Shown here: one piece after another, positions 6,752 to 10,965 of the stretch
Numbering within the stretch: position 1 is the first letter of the stretch
Layout of the letters: every line of letters begins with the position of its first letter
DNA from: Bacteroidia bacterium
Lineage (GTDB): Bacteria > Bacteroidota > Bacteroidia > NS11-12g > UBA9320
NCBI GenBank assembly: GCA_022425465.1
Contig: JAKMFK010000162.1
Span: 1-10,965, forward strand
DNA: 10,965 nt
Reading direction: 5' to 3'
Notes under the pieces: model-generated
Databases searched by the model: none
Seen by the model: only the letters and a program-made list of their open reading frames with translations
What the model was told of the DNA's origin: nothing
Program-made: the position numbers and the translations under genes

Positions 6752-6818
6752 TTTTCCTTTCTGAGTTTTTCGACCTTTTTCAAAGCCTTTCATTGTCAAT
6801 AAGTTACATCATTTAGAG

Positions 6819-6850
6819 TTGCAATAACTTTTATTTTATTCCTAATTTTA
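6819..6850 (+). promoter_or_regulatory. Probable integrase promoter
   Basis: A TTG at 6819-6821 (-33 position) and TAATTTTA at 6843-6850 (one mismatch to TAnnTTTG) are 21 bases apart, close to the Bacteroidota spacing. Transcription would start near 6857, downstream of the TTG at 6851, which is therefore unlikely to be the integrase start codon. Confidence 0.45.
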
Positions 6851-6856
6851 TTGCAA
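6819..6856. repeat. Inverted repeat straddling the integrase promoter
   Basis: Perfect 9-base arms TTGCAATAA (6819-6827) and TTATTGCAA (6848-6856) with a 20-base spacer. The arms overlap the proposed -33 and -7/start regions, so a protein bound to both would block the promoter. The 29-base centre spacing places the two arms on nearly the same helix face, give or take a quarter turn. Confidence 0.5.
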
Positions 6857-6911
6857 AATGTTTCACTTATGTTTCACCTAAAGAATAAAAATGTTTCACC
6901 TGAAACATTTT
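6855..6911. repeat. Phased TGTTTCAC repeats ending in a palindrome
   Basis: ATGTTTCAC occurs three times with its ATG at 6858, 6869 and 6891, so the offsets are 11 and 22 bases, whole helical turns. The third copy forms one arm of a perfect inverted repeat: AAAATGTTTCA (6888-6898), spacer CC, TGAAACATTTT (6901-6911). These look like binding sites for the integrase arm domain, an excisionase or a repressor. They lie in the proposed leader of the integrase gene. Confidence 0.6.
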
Positions 6912-6922
6912 CATCAAAAACA

Positions 6923-8113
6923 ATGACGGTTAAGTTCTACTTAAAACCTGTTAAAAGTTCTGGATCGGGTTTTAAGGTATATGCTCAAATTATCTTTAAC
7001 CGAACAAAAGCAGAATTTACAACTGGTTTACCTTGTAAAAAATCAGATTGGAATCCTAAAAAAGAAGAGTTTTTTAAAAACTCGCTTTTTAATCAAAGGC
7101 TATCTGATATAAAGATGAAAATTTATCGGATTAAAAATAATTTTGATGAACTTAAAATAAACTACTCTGCTAAAGATCTTAAGACTCAATTATTAGGATC
7201 AAAAAAATCAGAGGATTTGTTGTTAGAATACTTTCAGGAGTACATAGACAGAAAATTAAAGGATGGCTCTTGGTCACTAGCTACAAGTAAACTATACTTT
7301 GCTAGTCAAAAATATCTTTCTAAATTTCTGTTAGAACAGAAGAGACAAAAAATCACACTTGAAAATTATGACATTACCATTGTTGCAAAGTTTGATGATT
7401 ATCTAAGACAAATAATATGGAATGATAAAGGAGACAGATTAAGCACTACATCAATTAATAAACATCATTCAAGAGTTAAAACTATTCTAGGTGACGCTAT
7501 ATCTAGAGGTAAATTGACAATTAATCCTTATGCCCATTTCAAATTAACATTCCCACAGAGCAATAGAGAATATCTTACTAAAGATGAACTTGATAAATTG
7601 AATAGTTTAGACTTATCCAATAATAGACCATTAGATCAAGTTAAAGACATATTTATGTTTTCTTGTTACACTGGACTCAGGTTTTGTGATGCTATGGATC
7701 TGAAAATGGAGGATATTCAAATTATAAATGATGAACCTCATATTCGAGTTGATCAAATTAAAACAGGAGAAAGACGTGAAATACCTTTAATTAAATCGGC
7801 GATTTCGATTGTAGACAAGTACAACTGGTCAAAATTTAGAAGCTTAAAAGGTAACGTTTTACCGATCTATACCAATCAAAGAGTTAATCGATACTTAAAA
7901 TTTATTTCTGACTTGTGTGGAATTAACAAAAATTTAACTCATCATATTGCCAGGCATACTTGTGCTACAACTATACTCTTGGACAATAATGTTCCTATTG
8001 AAGTAGTTAGTCATTGGCTTGGGCATAAGAATATTAAAACAACACAGATCTATGCCAAGATTTCTCATACTAAACTTCAGAACGAGAGTAAACGCTTAAA
8101 TGATATTATTTAA
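6923..8113 (+). CDS. Tyrosine recombinase/integrase of a mobile element
   Basis: From ATG 6923 the protein has 396 residues and begins MTVKFYLKPVKSSGSGFKVY, the N-terminal arm-type DNA-binding domain common in Bacteroidota integrases. A SAM-like core-binding domain follows, then the catalytic domain. Counting from this start, catalytic residues are Arg253 (TGLRFCD), Lys280 (QIKTGERREIPL), His341 and Arg344 (HHIARHT), His368 (GHKN) and nucleophile Tyr377 (TQIYAKI); all are present, so the enzyme should be active. The frame extends upstream to ATG 6869 and TTG 6851, but that stretch is made of repeated operator-like DNA and the TTG precedes the likely transcription start. ATG 6869 remains possible. 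Position directly after tRNA-Ala indicates integration of a genomic island, prophage or conjugative element into the tRNA. Confidence 0.93.
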   Translation: MTVKFYLKPVKSSGSGFKVYAQIIFNRTKAEFTTGLPCKKSDWNPKKEEFFKNSLFNQRLSDIKMKIYRIKNNFDELKINYSAKDLKTQLLGSKKSEDLLLEYFQEYIDRKLKDGSWSLATSKLYFASQKYLSKFLLEQKRQKITLENYDITIVAKFDDYLRQIIWNDKGDRLSTTSINKHHSRVKTILGDAISRGKLTINPYAHFKLTFPQSNREYLTKDELDKLNSLDLSNNRPLDQVKDIFMFSCYTGLRFCDAMDLKMEDIQIINDEPHIRVDQIKTGERREIPLIKSAISIVDKYNWSKFRSLKGNVLPIYTNQRVNRYLKFISDLCGINKNLTHHIARHTCATTILLDNNVPIEVVSHWLGHKNIKTTQIYAKISHTKLQNESKRLNDII

Positions 8114-8259
8114 TAATGAATTCTTAATTATTTTTTTGGGCCTTTCCTTCAAGAATCACATCGATATATTTATTTAAACCCTTTTCATTGCGCAGTTATG
8201 TCTTATCAAGTTGGGTATGAATTTTATTACTAATCCTCTTAGAGCTTAAATTTTGAGAG

Positions 8260-9951
8260 CTATTTTTTTAGGTTATGCTTTTTACAATTTGGACACCATC
8301 TACCTTTTTTGACTTCAGCGGGATTCTTTTCGAATCTATGTCCTTTATCACATTCCCAAATTAATTTTGATTTAGTATTTACGTAGTTAATAGATAAGCA
8401 TTTTCCATTGAATTGTTTTGCTAACTGTTTCATGTCATCAATACTTAGAGATCGTTTCTTGGTACCATCTACCATGCGACATGTGGGGCACCAGCTTCCT
8501 CTTTTAACATGATTTGCTCTGGCCGTCCATTTGTGACCTTCAGAGCATTCCCATTCTAATTTAGAATTCGCGTTCTTGTAAGTTGTACTTAGACATTTAC
8601 CATCCCTTTCGCTTGCGATTTCTTGAAATACTGATAAGGATAATTTTCCCGACCCCGAGCATTTTAGACACCATGTTCCGCTCTTGATTCTACCTGCTGG
8701 CGCTTGCCATTCATGGCCCTTCTTACATCTCCATAACATCAGCTCATTTGCGTTGACATACTTCTTACTTAGACATATACCCCCTCGAGATTCTGCTATA
8801 GACTTAAGGTCATTAATCTTTAGTTTTTCTTGCCCAGCACAAGCTGGACACCAATGCCCCCTTTTTAAACTTGCTTGAAGTGCCTCCCATGTATGTCCTT
8901 CATGACATTCAATCTTCAACTTAGTTTTTGAATTGATGTATTCTGAGGATAAACATTTACCACCTTTATCGTGAATAACTGAAAGTATTTCGTCAAAGTC
9001 TGCCTTTCTTTTTTCTGATGAATCAATAATACCACATTTTGGGCACCAGTTTCCTGAGCTAATTGCAGAAGGTGTCGTGCTCCAAACATGACCATTTGCA
9101 CATTTCCATTGATGCTTTATCGTGCTTCCTAAATAATGTTTTGATAGAAATTCTCCGCCTTTATCTTCTGCAAGCCGCTTCATTTCCATATCTACCCTAT
9201 TACTGTAAGCTTTGCTTAAATCAACATCTTTTAATTGCGGCAATTTATATCGCTTAAACCGAGTATTCTTAAATTCTTCTTCTAGAAATCTGTGTAGTTT
9301 AGAATGAGGTAGTAAGACTCCAAGCTGAGGTATTTGAATTAATAGAACATTATTTTCTTCACATAATTGTGCTTTGATATCATCATATTTGGCTTTTTCA
9401 AAATAACTTTCACCTTCATAATGTTGAGTGCCTTGATGTTCAAAAGCCAATTGCAGAGTGTTACTATACCCATCTAGTTCAAGGAAATTACCTTTATCAT
9501 TACGTAACCAAGAAATGCCTTTTGTATTGGGAAAAGGGACCTTAAATACTTCTTCAAAATATGTGCGACAAATTCTTTCGCTTAAACCGGTCGAACAATC
9601 AGGACACCATTTACCTTGTTGAATATTGTCATATTTTGCTTTCCAAATATGGCCATTTGCACATTCCCAAATTAATTTAGTTTTACCATTAATATAATTT
9701 TTAGATAAGCATTTCCCTCCTCGCGCATAAGCTAATTCCTGCATATCTTGGATGGTTTTTTTTGCTTTACCAGCGCAAACTGGACACCACGTGCCACGCA
9801 TAATACTATTAGGTATGCTTTCCCAAGTATGCCCTTTCGAGCACTGCCACTTTAGTTTTGTATTTAATGTTTTGTATACACTAGATAGGCACTTACCATT
9901 TTTTTTAATGGCAATGGTTTTAAAATATTCTATGTTGTACGATTTTGGCAT
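8260..9951 (-). CDS. Zinc-ribbon repeat protein with embedded PD-(D/E)XK-type nuclease core
   Basis: This 563-residue protein has seven zinc-ribbon repeats of about 57 residues, alignable without gaps: two before (about residues 4-60, 64-120) and five after (about 252-308, 317-373, 377-433, 437-493, 502-558) a central domain at 122-235. Each repeat reads G-x-CLS...Y...L.W.C..GH.W.......G.WCP.C, with zinc ligands Cys (W.C), probably the GH His, and Cys-x2-Cys. This resembles Pfam DUF4379-type probable zinc ribbons. The central domain has ELDGY (Asp160), AFEHQG (Glu171, Gln173) and TQHY, followed by a Lys/Asp-rich helix and LLIQIP. That is the layout of a restriction-like nuclease core with Gln replacing the usual Lys, related in outline to Vsr-type enzymes. 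Likely cargo of the element; defence, homing or repair roles are all inference. No clear promoter is seen upstream of ATG 9951. Confidence 0.82.
   Translation of the reverse strand: MPKSYNIEYFKTIAIKKNGKCLSSVYKTLNTKLKWQCSKGHTWESIPNSIMRGTWCPVCAGKAKKTIQDMQELAYARGGKCLSKNYINGKTKLIWECANGHIWKAKYDNIQQGKWCPDCSTGLSERICRTYFEEVFKVPFPNTKGISWLRNDKGNFLELDGYSNTLQLAFEHQGTQHYEGESYFEKAKYDDIKAQLCEENNVLLIQIPQLGVLLPHSKLHRFLEEEFKNTRFKRYKLPQLKDVDLSKAYSNRVDMEMKRLAEDKGGEFLSKHYLGSTIKHQWKCANGHVWSTTPSAISSGNWCPKCGIIDSSEKRKADFDEILSVIHDKGGKCLSSEYINSKTKLKIECHEGHTWEALQASLKRGHWCPACAGQEKLKINDLKSIAESRGGICLSKKYVNANELMLWRCKKGHEWQAPAGRIKSGTWCLKCSGSGKLSLSVFQEIASERDGKCLSTTYKNANSKLEWECSEGHKWTARANHVKRGSWCPTCRMVDGTKKRSLSIDDMKQLAKQFNGKCLSINYVNTKSKLIWECDKGHRFEKNPAEVKKGRWCPNCKKHNLKK
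8278..9204 (-). repeat. DNA encoding the five C-terminal zinc-ribbon repeats
   Basis: The WCPxC motif recurs at residues 303, 368, 428, 488 and 553, so the spacings are 65, 60, 60 and 65 residues. Repeats are diverged in sequence rather than identical, so this is an old array kept by selection and not a recent tandem duplication. The third repeat has Phe in place of the CLS cysteine, the fourth has Ile and the seventh Phe at a conserved Trp position, and the fifth has CLKC. Confidence 0.7.
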
Positions 9952-10017
9952 TTAAACCCTTTATCACATTTTAATATTTTTTTTACTTATTCATCTTATT
10001 GTTCAGCAAGTTCAGGA

Positions 10018-10170
10018 TTAACATGAGCTAGGGACTTCTCTTTGGGAACTGATTTTGGCACATTCGAATATATGTTTTTTGTAATTTGTAATTAAATTAT
10101 TCAACCTCCTTCTATTCATTTCACTACCAATGAAAACTAAAATAGGGCCACCATCTTCGCACCATGTCAT
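10018..10170 (-). CDS. Possible small protein or gene remnant (50 codons)
   Basis: From ATG 10170 the frame reads MTWCEDGGPILVFIGSEMN and on to a TAA at 10018. The composition looks protein-like, and the W.E.GGP.I.. opening recalls the start of Imm21-type immunity proteins, a weak resemblance from memory only. Its 5' end overlaps the divergent gene starting at 10164 by seven bases, which leaves no room for a separate promoter. It may be a truncated remnant of an immunity gene or chance. Confidence 0.2.
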   Translation of the reverse strand: MTWCEDGGPILVFIGSEMNRRRLNNLITNYKKHIFECAKISSQREVPSSC

Positions 10171-10532
10171 GTCCTGTATGCAAAAAAGAAACATCCCGTA
10201 ACAGAATCTATTGCTCAAATGCATGTAAGCAAAGAGCTTACAGAATAAGACGTAACGTTACGGCATTTCAGAAGGATATAGAGTTGCTTAGAAAGTCTCC
10301 TCAAGAGATTGAATTTAATCTAGTTTTGGCTTTCATAGAAAAAGAGAATCATCGTTGGAACAAACCTACATACGATGAGTATGCATTCGTCAGAGAATCA
10401 CATCCTGAGATACAATCGGTAAAGATGCTTTCAGAATTGATTATTCAGATTAAAAGTAAGTTATATGGCTATCCGGAATCGCCATATAGACTTGCTTTTG
10501 AAAATTACCTCAAAAGGAAACTTAGTCCTTAG
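10164..10532 (+). CDS. Small four-cysteine zinc-binding protein, function unknown
   Basis: The 122-residue protein begins MSCPVCKKETSRNRIYCSNA. Cys3, Cys6, Cys17 and Cys21 form a C-x2-C-x10-C-x3-C zinc site followed directly by a basic stretch, KQRAYRIRR. This YCS..CKQRAYR pattern is common in short proteins of bacterial mobile elements, where it suggests nucleic-acid binding. The rest is a charged, probably helical region (residues 35-120) that I do not recognise. The start is fixed because Cys3 and Cys6 sit immediately after the first ATG. Its last 11 bases overlap the end of the convergent excisionase-like gene. A role in regulating or maintaining the element is inferred from position only. 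Confidence 0.7.
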   Translation: MSCPVCKKETSRNRIYCSNACKQRAYRIRRNVTAFQKDIELLRKSPQEIEFNLVLAFIEKENHRWNKPTYDEYAFVRESHPEIQSVKMLSELIIQIKSKLYGYPESPYRLAFENYLKRKLSP

Positions 10533-10773
10533 ATGACCTATCTTCTAAATATTTGACCAAGTCACTCTTTAAGTAATAAACTTGACCGCCTAATTTAGTG
10601 AAATGCAGTTCGCCTGCTCTTCTTCTTTCCCAGAACCATGTAGTTCCTCTTCCTAATAATTTTTTTGCCTCAAGTTCAGACACGTAATCATCAATTGATT
10701 TTGGTCTGTTAAGCTTATCCTCGATTTCCTTAAGCTTCTTAAGAATACGATGTAATTGTTTGTTGTTTGACAT
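10522..10773 (-). CDS. Excisionase-like winged helix-turn-helix protein
   Basis: From ATG 10773 this encodes 83 residues: a basic amphipathic helix or short coiled coil (residues 5-24, QLHRILKKLKEIEDKL) and then a MerR/Xis-type winged helix at about 30-78 (SELEAKKLLGRGTTWFWERR, then GELHFTKLGGQVYYLKSDL, and VKYLE). This is the usual shape of Bacteroidota recombination directionality factors and small DNA-binding regulators of mobile elements. Longer starts exist at ATG 10797 and TTG 10821, but MSNNKQ gives the most typical N-terminus. Its likely partner is the integrase at the element's left end, where it would bend the attachment site and favour excision; that pairing is inference. The 3' end overlaps the convergent four-cysteine gene by 11 bases. 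Confidence 0.75.
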   Translation of the reverse strand: MSNNKQLHRILKKLKEIEDKLNRPKSIDDYVSELEAKKLLGRGTTWFWERRRAGELHFTKLGGQVYYLKSDLVKYLEDRSSKD

Positions 10774-10798
10774 ATGAAATGTTTTTAATAATTTCATA
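10773..10798. repeat. Inverted repeat over the start codons of the excisionase-like gene
   Basis: Perfect 8-base arms TATGAAAT (10773-10780) and ATTTCATA (10791-10798) with a 10-base spacer. The left arm includes one base of the ATG at 10771-10773 and the right arm contains the alternative ATG at 10795-10797. The 18-base arm spacing suits a dimeric repressor, possibly autoregulation. An RNA hairpin hiding the start is the alternative. Confidence 0.4.
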
Positions 10799-10844
10799 CA
10801 AAGCCACAAATGGCAGTCCAAAAAGCCTTAATTTTTGGAATATT

Positions 10845-10889
10845 TTAACCTAATAAATGTTAACCTCTAAAATTTTAGACTATGAGGTT
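10845..10889. repeat. Repeats and palindrome near the right edge of the window
   Basis: TTAACCT occurs at 10845-10851 and 10860-10866. A perfect 14-base palindrome TCTAAAATTTTAGA covers 10866-10879, and AACCTC (10862-10867) is repeated inverted as GAGGTT (10884-10889). No coding sequence is seen from 10822 to the window end. The cluster looks regulatory and probably serves the excisionase-like gene or a gene beyond the edge. Confidence 0.35.
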
Positions 10890-10965
10890 TTAAAAAAAAT
10901 TTCACGTTAAAAATTAGTAAATAAGATTTTGGCAGATTTAGCGGAAATACTGTCAGGTTTGGTGT

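Noticed and set aside
6620..6770. Short plus-strand frame reading through the tRNA (MRNAIHSW...NGGLAQLARAF)
   Set aside because: It is the translation of the tRNA gene itself. The cloverleaf is complete with G3:U70 and CCA, so no protein is expected.
8112..8137. AATAAT/ATTATT hairpin followed by seven T after the integrase
   Set aside because: The stem is six A/T pairs and too weak for a confident terminator in such AT-rich DNA.
8260..9951. Repetitive appearance as a possible CRISPR array
   Set aside because: The periodicity is at protein level (about 180-195 bases) with diverged DNA; there are no identical 25-40 base repeats with spacers.
8684..9955. Several 60-70 codon frames on the strand opposite or in other frames of the zinc-ribbon gene
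   Set aside because: They are shadows produced by the repeated Cys/Trp/His codons and have no independent features.
10060..10085. TTCGAATA resembling part of the tRNA T-arm as a distal attachment site
   Set aside because: Only a few bases match and the rest of the tRNA 3' end is absent.

Overview
The window comes from an AT-rich Bacteroidota genome, most likely Flavobacteriales or a close relative. Evidence for this is the gene order bamD, rpoZ (Rpb6-type omega), coaBC, DUF4835; the absence of Shine-Dalgarno sequences; promoters resembling the Bacteroidota form TTG ... TAnnTTTG; and a Bacteroidota-type tyrosine recombinase. About two thirds is core chromosome. From 6675 to the right edge it looks like the left end of an integrated mobile element.

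Core region, 1-6583. The minus strand carries the 5' end of an acyl-CoA dehydrogenase, a three-unit helix-hairpin-helix protein, and an alpha-oxoamine synthase (sphingoid or sulfonolipid base formation). A divergent intergenic region with a nested inverted repeat separates them from a plus-strand operon: bamD (outer-membrane assembly lipoprotein), rpoZ, coaBC (coenzyme A synthesis) and a secreted DUF4835 protein. That operon converges, with six bases between stops, on a minus-strand aldose 1-epimerase-like protein.

Three core genes have abnormal 5' ends. The helix-hairpin-helix gene has a readable membrane anchor upstream in the same frame, cut off by two stop codons. bamD has no ATG and an apparent promoter sits on its outermost TTG. 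coaBC has no ATG, GTG or TTG in frame before its FMN-binding motif, in a pattern that one lost G in an ATGA stop/start overlap would explain.

Accessory region, 6675-10965. A tRNA-Ala(GGC) with encoded CCA is followed within about 170 bases by an integrase gene, the usual layout of an element inserted in a tRNA 3' end. The integrase leader holds an inverted repeat straddling a likely promoter and helically phased TGTTTCAC repeats. Cargo includes a 563-residue minus-strand protein with seven ungapped 57-residue zinc-ribbon repeats around a PD-(D/E)XK-type nuclease core, which is the best candidate here for an undescribed system. Next come a small four-cysteine protein and a convergent excisionase-like winged-helix protein. 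No second copy of the tRNA 3' end lies in the window, so the element continues to the right.
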